Of a stretch of 7,053 nucleotides of DNA, positions 1 to 6,014 are shown in pieces (position 1 is the first letter of the stretch; every line of letters begins with the position of its first letter). The position numbers were made by a program, and so were the translations under genes. The stretch is taken from contig DCVC01000344.1 of NCBI GenBank assembly GCA_002328625.1, forward strand, positions 1 to 7,053, given 5' to 3'. The notes under the pieces are model-generated. The model worked only from the letters and a program-made list of their open reading frames with translations, was not told the DNA's origin and made no database searches. The stretch is from Bacteroidales bacterium UBA2198 (GTDB lineage: Bacteria; Bacteroidota; Bacteroidia; Bacteroidales; VadinHA17).

Positions 1-383
1 GGAAGCTTTGCCCCAGCGGCTGGCATGTGCCAACCGACGATGAATTTAAGACTCTGGAACAGACCCTAGGCATGGCAGCTGATCAGCTGGAATTATGGGG
101 ATGGCGGGGAACTGATCAAGGCACAAAGATGAAGAATACCACGGGTTGGGATGACGGAGGTAACGGAACGAATTCAAGCGGCTTTTCGGCCCTGCCAGGA
201 GGTTACCGGTATGGAGCTACAGGTGATTTTTACCTGCCGACTACAATTACTTACTGGTGGACGGCCACTGAGCATGATGCCGACCGTGGCTGGTACAGAA
301 GACTTGACAGTTCCAGTACAGCAGTATACAGGGCCTCAACCTCAAAGAAAGGAGGCAAATATATCCGGTGCCTTAAGAATTAA
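1..383 (+). CDS. FISUMP-domain protein, C-terminal part (5' end outside window)
   Basis: The reading frame is already open at the window edge (first whole codon at position 3), so only the last 126 residues are present. They form the C-terminal part of a Fib_succ_major / FISUMP domain. Landmarks are LCPSGWHVP at the start, WGWRGTD, KMKNTTGW, SGFSALPGGYR, YWWTATEHDADRGWYRRLD and the closing RCLKN. The CPSGW cysteine and the final RC cysteine are shared with the next gene and may form a structural pair; that pairing is inference. A GTG at 27 would give a shorter frame but lies inside the conserved motif, so it is not a real start. FISUMP proteins are usually exported and of unknown function; no catalytic role is claimed. 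The next gene begins about 93 bases downstream and no terminator is visible between them, so the two may be co-transcribed. Family identification is firm; localisation cannot be judged without the N-terminus. Confidence 0.9.
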   Translation, partial: KLCPSGWHVPTDDEFKTLEQTLGMAADQLELWGWRGTDQGTKMKNTTGWDDGGNGTNSSGFSALPGGYRYGATGDFYLPTTITYWWTATEHDADRGWYRRLDSSSTAVYRASTSKKGGKYIRCLKN

Positions 384-476
384 AGTCGTGAAACAAATCG
401 GAAATTACATCGTTAAATAAGTTGATGCTTTAATACTAACTTGGAATTATTAACAACTAAATATTTATCAAAGAAC

Positions 477-1757
477 ATGAAAAGAAATTCTACTTATTTT
501 GTACTTATCAGCCTCATCTCCATTATGGCATTGGTCCAGGGATGTAAAAAGGCTACAGTACCGGAATTAACTACCGTTGCGGTATCGAATGTTACCCTTA
601 CCACCGCTGTATCAGGTGGTAATATCACCACTGACGGTGGTGAAGAGATCCTTAAAAAAGGCGTTTGCTGGAGTACTACGCAGAGTCCGACTATTGCATC
701 ATCAATTACCGATGATGGTAACGGTTCAGCCGCCTATACAAGTAACCTGACAGGTTTGACAGCAGGAACAACATATTACGTACGTGCTTATGCAACCAAC
801 AGTGTCGGAACTGCTTATGGTAATGAGCTTACATTTGAAACAAACGAGGTAACAGGAGCTGCCCTTACAACCACTGTTGCAACGACCGTTACATCAACAA
901 CGGCAGTCTCAGGAGGTAATATTACAGATGCCGGCGGCGGAACGATCCTGGCAAGGGGAGTTTGCTGGAATACTGCACCCAGTCCAACAATAGCAAATAA
1001 TAAAACTACGGATGGTACAACAACAGGTACATTTACCAGCAACATGACCGGATTGACAGACGGAGTGACTTACTATTACCGTGCCTATGCGACAAACAGT
1101 TCAGCGACTACCTACGGAACCGAATATTCTTTCATCACTCCGGTAACTGATGTTGAGGGTAATTTATACAAAACAGTAATTATTGGCACCAAAGTGTGGA
1201 TGGCTGAAAACCTCAAGGTTACCAAATTTAATGATAACACTGACATCACATTGGCCAGCGATGCAGCAGCGTGGATCGGGCTGACCGGTCCGGGTTTCTG
1301 CTGGTATAATAATGACCCTGATTTCAATAAGCCTGTTTATGGTGCTCTTTATAACTGGTATGCTGCCAACAGTGCAAATATATGCCCCACCGGCTGGCAT
1401 ACAGCAACGAATGATGAGTATGACGCCATGGAGGTGAGCATAGGGCTTGCCCAGGCAGATATCAATATCTGGGGCTGGCGTGGCACAGACCATGGGTCAA
1501 AAATGAAGAACACCACCGGATGGAATGCAGGTGAAAACGGAACGAACACGAGCGGTTTCTCTGCTCTTCCGGGCGGATACAGGTTTCATAATGACGGCCT
1601 GTACTTTGGCCAAAACACCCTCGGTTACTGGTGGACCTCTACCGAACATGATGCGGACAGAGGTTGGTACCGCAGACTTGACGGAAATAATGCTGCCGTG
1701 TATAAAGCATCCACTGACAAAAATGCAGGAAAAGCCATCAGGTGCGTCAAAAATTAA
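477..1757 (+). CDS. FISUMP lipoprotein with two tandem beta-rich (Fn3-like) modules
   Basis: I chose the ATG at 477 (426 residues). It puts a lipoprotein signal peptide right at the N-terminus: MKRN, a hydrophobic stretch, then the lipobox LVQGC with Cys23 as the likely lipidated residue. A TTG at 441 would only add 12 polar residues in front. Residues about 28-123 and 127-222 are two copies of one module, each with TAVSGGNIT, a GVCW motif, SPTIA, a TGLT turn, TYY-RAYATNS and a final F-T strand. This pattern resembles surface fibronectin type III-like repeats of Bacteroidota. Residues about 224-426 are a FISUMP domain: VTDVEGNLYKTV, VWMAENLKVTKFND, GFCWYNND, YGALYNWYA, CPTGWH, WGWRGTD, SALPGGYR, YWWTSTEHDADRGWYRRLD, RCVKN. 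The protein is probably anchored in the outer membrane with the FISUMP domain distal; which face it occupies is inferred. It closely resembles the upstream partial gene, consistent with tandem duplication. Ligand or substrate is unknown. Confidence 0.9.
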   Translation: MKRNSTYFVLISLISIMALVQGCKKATVPELTTVAVSNVTLTTAVSGGNITTDGGEEILKKGVCWSTTQSPTIASSITDDGNGSAAYTSNLTGLTAGTTYYVRAYATNSVGTAYGNELTFETNEVTGAALTTTVATTVTSTTAVSGGNITDAGGGTILARGVCWNTAPSPTIANNKTTDGTTTGTFTSNMTGLTDGVTYYYRAYATNSSATTYGTEYSFITPVTDVEGNLYKTVIIGTKVWMAENLKVTKFNDNTDITLASDAAAWIGLTGPGFCWYNNDPDFNKPVYGALYNWYAANSANICPTGWHTATNDEYDAMEVSIGLAQADINIWGWRGTDHGSKMKNTTGWNAGENGTNTSGFSALPGGYRFHNDGLYFGQNTLGYWWTSTEHDADRGWYRRLDGNNAAVYKASTDKNAGKAIRCVKN

Positions 1758-1778
1758 AAAAACTTTTTCCATAATTGC

Positions 1779-1815
1779 AAGGAGGCTGTCTTATAATGAT
1801 GGCCTCCTTCGTTTT
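1779..1815 (+). terminator. Probable intrinsic terminator after the FISUMP lipoprotein
   Basis: AAGGAGGC (1779-1786) pairs perfectly with GCCTCCTT (1802-1809) around a 15-base loop, and the stem is followed by a short T-rich run (CGTTTTATT). It lies 22 bases after the stop codon at 1757. The stem is GC-rich but the loop is long and the T tract is interrupted, so efficiency is uncertain. Confidence 0.6.
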
Positions 1816-1898
1816 ATTATGGGCCCTCCGGGACTAAGCAGTGAATGTATGTCAAACATGAAACGGGTTCAGGATGTTTAAAAAAGGATCTTTGATAA

Positions 1899-2201
1899 CG
1901 ATTATCCTGGTGTATATCTGGAGGAGTCCACAAAAAGATTATTAGAGGAATCCGGTTGTTACGGAGTTTAAGACCAAGCGAGGATGAGTTTGCCGAGTAT
2001 TGGCACCTTAAGGCAGCAGAACTTGAAAAGGTCACAAAGCCAGTGAATGACAAAATGCCTCTTACCGAGAAATAAAAGCGTGTAATTGCTACTAAGCTTG
2101 AAGCTTCATTGAGGTATCGTAACGGTGAGTATGTGCCAACTTCTGACGGTGAAGGAATGCTAGATAACCACGGCTGGCCGGGTATCCTTGCCTCTCTCTA
2201 G
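1899..2201 (+). pseudogene. Possible decayed coding sequence, one internal stop
   Basis: One frame stays open from 1899 to 2201 apart from a single TAA at 2073-2075. The part before the stop has a protein-like, charged, helix-prone composition (for example SEDEFAEYWHLKAAELEKV), and the part after it continues in the same frame (IATKLEASLRYRNGEYV, then DGEGMLDNHGWPG). There is no good ATG at the front. Just upstream, a second frame (1882-1971) also reads plausibly, with DNDYPGVYLEE and STKRLLEES, which would suit an older gene broken by a frameshift around 1940-1970. I do not recognise the family. A stretch of about 100 codons with one stop can also arise by chance, so this is a weak call. Confidence 0.25.
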
Positions 2202-2298
2202 TCAAGAGAGGCTAAATACAGCCGATGTTGTTGGGGCATCGGTCAGGGAGAAATTCACACTCCCGCCCCCTGTTGCTTTGCCACAGCGATTTTTTTTT
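2190..2298 (+). ncRNA. Candidate structured RNA: consecutive hairpins ending in a 9-T tract
   Basis: Several stems lie end to end. GCCTCTCT (2190-2197) pairs perfectly with AGAGAGGC (2205-2212) over a 7-base loop. CCGATG (2222-2227) pairs with CATCGG (2237-2242). GGGAG (2246-2250) pairs with CTCCC (2260-2264), and GGGGC (2233-2237) could alternatively pair with GCCCC (2265-2269) to stack on that stem. TTGCT (2273-2277) pairs with AGCGA (2285-2289, one G-T pair) and is followed at once by nine T residues (2290-2298), the layout of an intrinsic terminator. The 5' limit is unclear and no promoter was found. It could be a small RNA, the tail of a decayed mobile element or simply a terminator region. 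It matches no RNA family I can name. Confidence 0.35.
2273..2298 (+). terminator. Possible intrinsic terminator with nine-T tract
   Basis: A short stem TTGCT/AGCGA (one G-T pair, 7-base loop) is directly followed by nine T residues at 2290-2298. The stem is only five pairs, so the call rests mainly on the T tract. A competing stem GCCACA (2280-2285) / TGTGGC (2301-2306) spans the T tract and could act against termination. Confidence 0.35.
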
Positions 2299-2486
2299 CA
2301 TGTGGCTTCAATAGAAGTGATTTGAGACGCTATTTGGATGATATCTACCAATGATGAAGGTCCATCCATAGTGTAGTTTACTATTTTAGAGGTCTCACTT
2401 AAAACTTAAAACCATAATTACTACCCGCCGTACTCTTTTTTGTTTTAACTTGTGTTAAATAATTGGCCGTCTTTAAACCAACAAAT

Positions 2487-2493
2487 AAGGAGG
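2487..2493 (+). promoter_or_regulatory. Strong Shine-Dalgarno site that fixes the start at 2500
   Basis: AAGGAGG sits six bases before the ATG at 2500. This is a near-perfect anti-16S match at ideal spacing and is unlike the other starts in this window, which have no recognisable site. It favours ATG 2500 over the in-frame GTG at 2452, which would place the site inside the coding sequence. Confidence 0.75.
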
Positions 2494-2499
2494 ACAAGC

Positions 2500-2988
2500 A
2501 TGCAACACCATAAAGTAATTGTTATAGCCTCGTCCCTATTTGTTTTACGACTCATCGGGTTACAGGCGCAGGAAACAATCCCAGCCTCAAGTGGTAATGC
2601 TAAAGGAACTGGAGGGTCGGTCAGTTATACGATAGGGCAGGTTACTTATCAAACACTTTCCGGGACGAGCAGAACTATCGCACAAGGCGTTCAGCAACCC
2701 TTTGAAATATCGGTGGTGACTGCAGTAGAAAATACTGAAGGTGTCACTCTTGAATACAAATTATACCCCAATCCCACAAGAGGATTAGTAACGCTTACAA
2801 TAAAACCATTTGATCAGAATAATTTTAAGTATCTGCTTTTTGATATTCGGGGAGTTCTTATTCAAGATAGGAAAATTGAAAGTGATGTGACTGAAATCGC
2901 ATTGGATACTTTCACTCCTTCGATGTATTTGCTTATAATAATAAGAGACAACAAGGAAGTCAAAGTCTTTAAAATAGTTAAGAACTAA
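2500..2988 (+). CDS. Small secreted protein with T9SS type A C-terminal sorting domain
   Basis: The protein is 162 residues from the ATG at 2500, chosen because of the AAGGAGG site just upstream. Residues 1 to about 24 form a signal peptide (basic MQHHK, hydrophobic core, likely cleavage near LQAQ-ETIP). Residues about 25-70 are a Gly/Ser-rich segment (IPASSGNAKGTGGSVSYTIGQ, then QGVQQPFEI) that I recognise from small Bacteroidota exported proteins. Residues about 75-162 are a T9SS type A sorting domain, with LYPNPTRG, YLLFDIRG and the closing hydrophobic/Lys pattern VKVFKIVKN. Such domains direct export across the outer membrane by the Por/T9SS machinery and are normally removed or used for surface anchoring. 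Almost nothing else is in the protein, so it looks like a carrier or small surface component. The gene ends 6 bases before the next one, so the two almost certainly form an operon. The family is clear, the function unknown. Confidence 0.9.
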   Translation: MQHHKVIVIASSLFVLRLIGLQAQETIPASSGNAKGTGGSVSYTIGQVTYQTLSGTSRTIAQGVQQPFEISVVTAVENTEGVTLEYKLYPNPTRGLVTLTIKPFDQNNFKYLLFDIRGVLIQDRKIESDVTEIALDTFTPSMYLLIIIRDNKEVKVFKIVKN

Positions 2989-2994
2989 TTAGAT

Positions 2995-4482
2995 ATGAAA
3001 AAAATAACTATCCTCTTAGCTACAGTCTTTTTTACTCTATGTTCATTTTCTCAAGCACCAGAAAAGATGAGTTATCAGGCTATCGTACGTAATCCAAGTG
3101 GCATATTACAGGCTAACCAGGCTGTAAGAATGAGAATAAGTATTTTGCCGGGTTCTACTACAGGAACTGCCGTATACATAGAAACCCATTCAACTTCAAC
3201 AAATGCTAATGGTCTAATTACATTAGAAATCGGGGGAGGCGCAATCGTTTCTGGTAATTTTTCAGGTATCGATTGGTCAAATGGTATTTATTTTATAAAA
3301 ACTGAAACTGATCCTTCGGGAGGTACAAATTACTCATTAACAGGGACTAGTCAGATACTAAGTGTCCCTTATGCTTTGTATTCAAAAACGGCTAAGACAG
3401 CTGATTATAATAATCTTACTAATAAGCCTACTTTGTTTGATGGATCATGGTTAAGCCTGATTGGCAGACCTACTACTCTTGTAGGTTATGGTATATCAGA
3501 TGCAATAAGCACTTCTCATCCTTCGAATGGGATCACTTCAAATATGATCCTTAATTGGAACACTGCATATGGTTGGGGTAATCACTCGGGATTATATAAA
3601 TTAGACGCCTATCTGCCCTCATGGGTAGAAATTACAGGTAAACCTTTATTTGCTACTGTAGCTACTAGTGGTGCCTTTGCAGATTTATTGGCAAAGCCAA
3701 CAACAATATCAGGTTATGGTATTATTGATGCCGTAACAACGTCAGGGGATCAAACCATTGCAGGAAATAAAACATTTACCGGAATAATCAGTATGCCAAC
3801 CCCTGTTAACTCAACTGATGCTGCAACAAAGGCATATGTGGATGCATTACTGACACAAATCCAAGAATTGCAAAGTCAACCAGGTATTGTTAAAGATGTT
3901 GATGGAAATCTTTACACAACTTATAAAGTAGGAAATCAGGTTTGGATGGGTGAGAATCTGAAGACAATTAAATACAATGATGGTACATACATACCTCGGG
4001 TAACTGATAATACTGAATGGAGTATCCTTACCACGCCCGGTTATTGCTGGTACGATAATAATGAAACCTTTCACAAAGCCACGTATGGGGCTTTGTACAA
4101 TTGGCAAACAGTAAATACAGGCAAACTTTGTCCAACAGGCTGGCATGTGCCCACCCGTGCAGAATGGACAACTTTGACCATGTATTTGGGTGGCGCAAAC
4201 GTTGCCGGAGGTAAGCTTAAAGAGAATGGATTTGCACATTGGAGCAGTCCAAATTATGGAGCAACCAATGAAACTAGTTTTACAGCCCTTCCGGGTGGCT
4301 TCCGTTTTGACGATGGCAGGTTCGGCTACATGTCAAGAGAAGGTAATTGGTGGACAGCTACTGAAATGCCGGATCTAGAATATGGATCCTATTATATTTT
4401 CATGGGCTTCGATTACGTCGCTGCTCACGAGAACTCCCAAAGAAAGGAGATGGGTTATTCTGTTCGCTGTTTGAGGGATTGA
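2995..4482 (+). CDS. Secreted phage-tail-fibre-like protein with C-terminal FISUMP domain
   Basis: The protein has 495 residues and starts six bases after the preceding stop. Residues 1 to about 20 are a signal peptide (MKKITILLATVFF, cleavage near SFSQ-APEK). Residues about 21-130 form a beta-rich N-terminal domain that opens with MSYQAIVRN and ends with the LSVPYALYSKTA motif common in Bacteroidota fibre-like proteins. Residues about 135-285 carry tail-fibre-type repeats: TTLVGYGISDA (160-170), WNTAYGWGNHSGLY (188-201), TTISGYGIIDA (236-246), GNKTFTG and the connector STDAATKAYVDAL. A short coiled-coil-like segment follows (LLTQIQELQ). Residues about 298-495 are a FISUMP domain (VDGNLYTTYKVGNQVWMGENLK, YCWYDNN, CPTGWHVP, ALPGGFR, WWTATE, VRCLRD). 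The likely shape is a stalk presenting a FISUMP head on the surface. No T9SS domain is present at its C-terminus, so any T9SS link would be through its operon partner. Trimer formation is inferred from tail-fibre homology. Confidence 0.9.
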   Translation: MKKITILLATVFFTLCSFSQAPEKMSYQAIVRNPSGILQANQAVRMRISILPGSTTGTAVYIETHSTSTNANGLITLEIGGGAIVSGNFSGIDWSNGIYFIKTETDPSGGTNYSLTGTSQILSVPYALYSKTAKTADYNNLTNKPTLFDGSWLSLIGRPTTLVGYGISDAISTSHPSNGITSNMILNWNTAYGWGNHSGLYKLDAYLPSWVEITGKPLFATVATSGAFADLLAKPTTISGYGIIDAVTTSGDQTIAGNKTFTGIISMPTPVNSTDAATKAYVDALLTQIQELQSQPGIVKDVDGNLYTTYKVGNQVWMGENLKTIKYNDGTYIPRVTDNTEWSILTTPGYCWYDNNETFHKATYGALYNWQTVNTGKLCPTGWHVPTRAEWTTLTMYLGGANVAGGKLKENGFAHWSSPNYGATNETSFTALPGGFRFDDGRFGYMSREGNWWTATEMPDLEYGSYYIFMGFDYVAAHENSQRKEMGYSVRCLRD

Positions 4483-4609
4483 GCATTGTTTGCAAATCAT
4501 ATCCCGATTTGTTTTACCATCATTATATTTTGTAATGTCTGATACCCCTTGCACCTGAAAAATGTTATTTAACTCTACCAAACAAGTATGCTTAGGATTC
4601 TCGTAGATT

Positions 4610-5689
4610 ATGAGGAATCAAAGAGATAAATTCTATAAGTTAATTAAAATTGCCTATATATTTTTAAGAAATATAGCTGCAGTTCAGTTATATAAAGGCT
4701 TTAAGATTGATTTAACTTATCCCACTAGAGTATGTATTAAATTAAATAATGAATGCAATTCAAAATGTAATATGTGTGATGTTTGGCGTCAAACCAAGAG
4801 TGAATTACCGGCATCAGTTTGGATAACTACCCTAAAACAACTCAAATTGAGTTTTGGGAATTTTAAAGTCGGATTCACTGGTGGAGAAGTACTTTTAAAA
4901 GATGACGTATTTGAGATTTTTGAGTTTTGTCATAATGTTAATCTACCTTATACAATTACAACAAATGGGAAACTTTTAACAAACGATAATATCAATAGAC
5001 TGTTAATATTAAAGCCAATGAATATTAATATTTCCATTGATAGTCTAGATATTGATGTTTATCAGAAAATTAGGGGTGTCCCATTCTTAGAGTGTGTAAA
5101 ATCAAACATAGATTATTTGATGATGCAAATTGAAAAAAATTTATTCCCCACAAAAGTATTCTTTAAAACAGTTGTCAGTAACTTAAATCTAAACGAACTT
5201 CATTCAATTGCAAATTACGCATTTGAGAAGAAAATAGCCGGTATCACTTATGATCCTATCCGACGAAAAAGAAAAATCTTTATGGAGGGAAAGATAGATG
5301 AATTTGAGAAAATGATTAAGATTGACATGGAAACACTTTCAATTGCCGTTAAAAGATTAGTCGAATTGAAAAATAATGGCATAAATATTCTTAATTCAAA
5401 GAAAAGGATGAACCAATGGTTTAAAGAACGGCCCATTGATAGTAAATACTTTTGCAGTGCACCTCTTCGTGATCTTTATATTACTAATGATGGCAATGTA
5501 AGATTGTGCGATTATACAGAATCCTATATTGGCAATATTGCACACGATGATATTCATCAGATTTTAAAAAGTGAAAGAACGAGAATTGAGAAGAAGAGAT
5601 TAACTGAATGTAAGCATCCATGTGACTATTGCATACACCGAAGTCTTTTTGAATATTTTAAAATATTTCTTAGTTATATGAAGGACTAA
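4610..5689 (+). CDS. Radical SAM protein with SPASM/Twitch-like C-terminal cysteines
   Basis: This is a 359-residue cytoplasmic protein without a signal peptide. The canonical radical SAM motif CxxxCxxC is C49-NSK-C53-NM-C56, binding the 4Fe-4S cluster that cleaves S-adenosylmethionine. The GGE motif that contacts SAM is at 91-93 (GFTGGEVLL). A C-terminal cysteine set (C282, C300, then C334-KHP-C338-DY-C341) resembles a SPASM or Twitch extension holding an auxiliary cluster. It has five cysteines, fewer than a full SPASM pattern, so one auxiliary cluster is more likely than two. SPASM proteins modify peptides, proteins or small molecules; the substrate here is unknown. The gene begins 127 bases after the fibre gene with no clear ribosome site. 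It is far richer in A+T than its neighbours (one row by eye about 22% GC, another about 33%), which suggests separate acquisition. A good terminator follows at 5736-5772, so it is probably the last gene of its transcript. Confidence 0.9.
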   Translation: MRNQRDKFYKLIKIAYIFLRNIAAVQLYKGFKIDLTYPTRVCIKLNNECNSKCNMCDVWRQTKSELPASVWITTLKQLKLSFGNFKVGFTGGEVLLKDDVFEIFEFCHNVNLPYTITTNGKLLTNDNINRLLILKPMNINISIDSLDIDVYQKIRGVPFLECVKSNIDYLMMQIEKNLFPTKVFFKTVVSNLNLNELHSIANYAFEKKIAGITYDPIRRKRKIFMEGKIDEFEKMIKIDMETLSIAVKRLVELKNNGINILNSKKRMNQWFKERPIDSKYFCSAPLRDLYITNDGNVRLCDYTESYIGNIAHDDIHQILKSERTRIEKKRLTECKHPCDYCIHRSLFEYFKIFLSYMKD

Positions 5690-5735
5690 TCAATAATTGT
5701 GAATTCCATAACAAGTGAGTATCTTAACTGTGAGT

Positions 5736-5772
5736 GCCCTTTTTCTCCTACGAAGAAAAATGGGCTTTTTTT
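5736..5772 (+). terminator. Intrinsic terminator after the radical SAM gene
   Basis: GCCC (5736-5739) plus TTTTTCT (5740-5746) pairs with AGAAAAA (5754-5760) plus GGGC (5762-5765), with a single bulged T at 5761 and a 7-base loop. Seven T residues follow at once (5766-5772). It lies 46 bases past the stop at 5689. The AT-rich lower stem, GC-rich base and T tract are the classical layout. Confidence 0.85.
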
Positions 5773-6014
5773 AAGATATTTTGTTTTCATACCGGATAAT
5801 TTTAACACTTGTTTTCAAATTAACCAGTGGTCCGGATTTCGGGGAGGATTATAGTTCGTGGATTAGGGAGGGGGCATTATAAAGTTGCGATTCCAAAACG
5901 AGCTTTCTTCTTATTAAGTCAGACGAAAGAGAATACAATCATCAAGGAGTACCTATTGGAACGTTGAGAACCTGAGTCACTCAATTTTGTTTATTATCTT
6001 TGGGAAAATTCGAC
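5773..6014. other. Intergenic region between two transcription units
   Basis: Together with the terminator, this makes a 325-base gap between 5689 and 6015. No recognisable gene is present. A 35-codon frame (5775-5882) ends with protein-like text (SGPDFGEDYSSWIREGAL), and the adjacent frame reads INQWSGFRGGL. Either could be a scrap of an old mobile element or chance. The upstream region of the next gene holds a possible -7 element at 5995-6002. Confidence 0.5.
5995..6002 (+). promoter_or_regulatory. Possible Bacteroidota -7 element
   Basis: TATCTTTG matches the Bacteroidota -7 consensus TAnnTTTG exactly, 12 bases before the ATG at 6015. No TTTG-like -33 element lies at the expected distance (the nearest TTG, at 5964, is too far) and the implied leader would be only a few bases long. 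It is reported as a weak candidate. Confidence 0.2.

Larger units (their letters stand above)
1758..2499. other. 742-base stretch without an intact gene
   Basis: This gap separates the lipoprotein from the T9SS/fibre unit. It holds the terminator hairpin at 1779-1815, a possible decayed reading frame at 1899-2201, and a hairpin series ending in a T tract at 2190-2298. From 2310 to 2486 the sequence is AT-rich and I see only a minor tandem repeat (ACTTAAA twice, 2397-2410). No convincing Bacteroidota promoter (TTTG near -33, TAnnTTTG near -7) stands out upstream of 2500. The longest minus-strand frame here (1817-2053) reads like a shadow with no recognisable motifs. Confidence 0.7.

Noticed and set aside
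441..476. TTG start at 441 for the FISUMP lipoprotein.
   Set aside because: The ATG at 477 gives a standard lipoprotein signal peptide; the extra 12 residues would put a polar stretch before it and have no supporting ribosome site.
815..1549. Minus-strand open frames of 66-109 codons opposite the lipoprotein gene.
   Set aside because: They are shadows of the strongly supported + strand gene, with no family motifs, no start context and composition expected from the reversed codons.
1..1757. A diversity-generating retroelement acting on the FISUMP domains, suggested by the variable patch in otherwise conserved C-terminal domains.
   Set aside because: No reverse transcriptase gene and no template repeat resembling the 3' ends of these genes is visible in the window, including 1758-2499. 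Differences between copies include many silent changes and are not restricted to adenine positions.
1874..1945. A 23-residue hydrophobic frame (MFKKGSLITIILVYIW) that could be a small membrane peptide.
   Set aside because: It is very short, lacks a ribosome site, and overlaps other partly open frames in the same region, so there is nothing beyond the hydrophobic stretch to support it.
2452..2499. GTG start at 2452 for the T9SS-domain protein.
   Set aside because: The strong AAGGAGG site at 2487-2493 precedes the ATG at 2500, and the shorter form starts with a normal signal peptide.
3847..4239. A 130-codon minus-strand frame opposite the FISUMP part of the fibre gene.
   Set aside because: It lies wholly inside a well-supported coding region and its translation shows no recognisable domain.
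4483..4609. A short precursor peptide gene for the radical SAM enzyme in the gap before it.
   Set aside because: The frames in this gap are very short, without a start plus ribosome site or a leader-like sequence, so no precursor can be supported.
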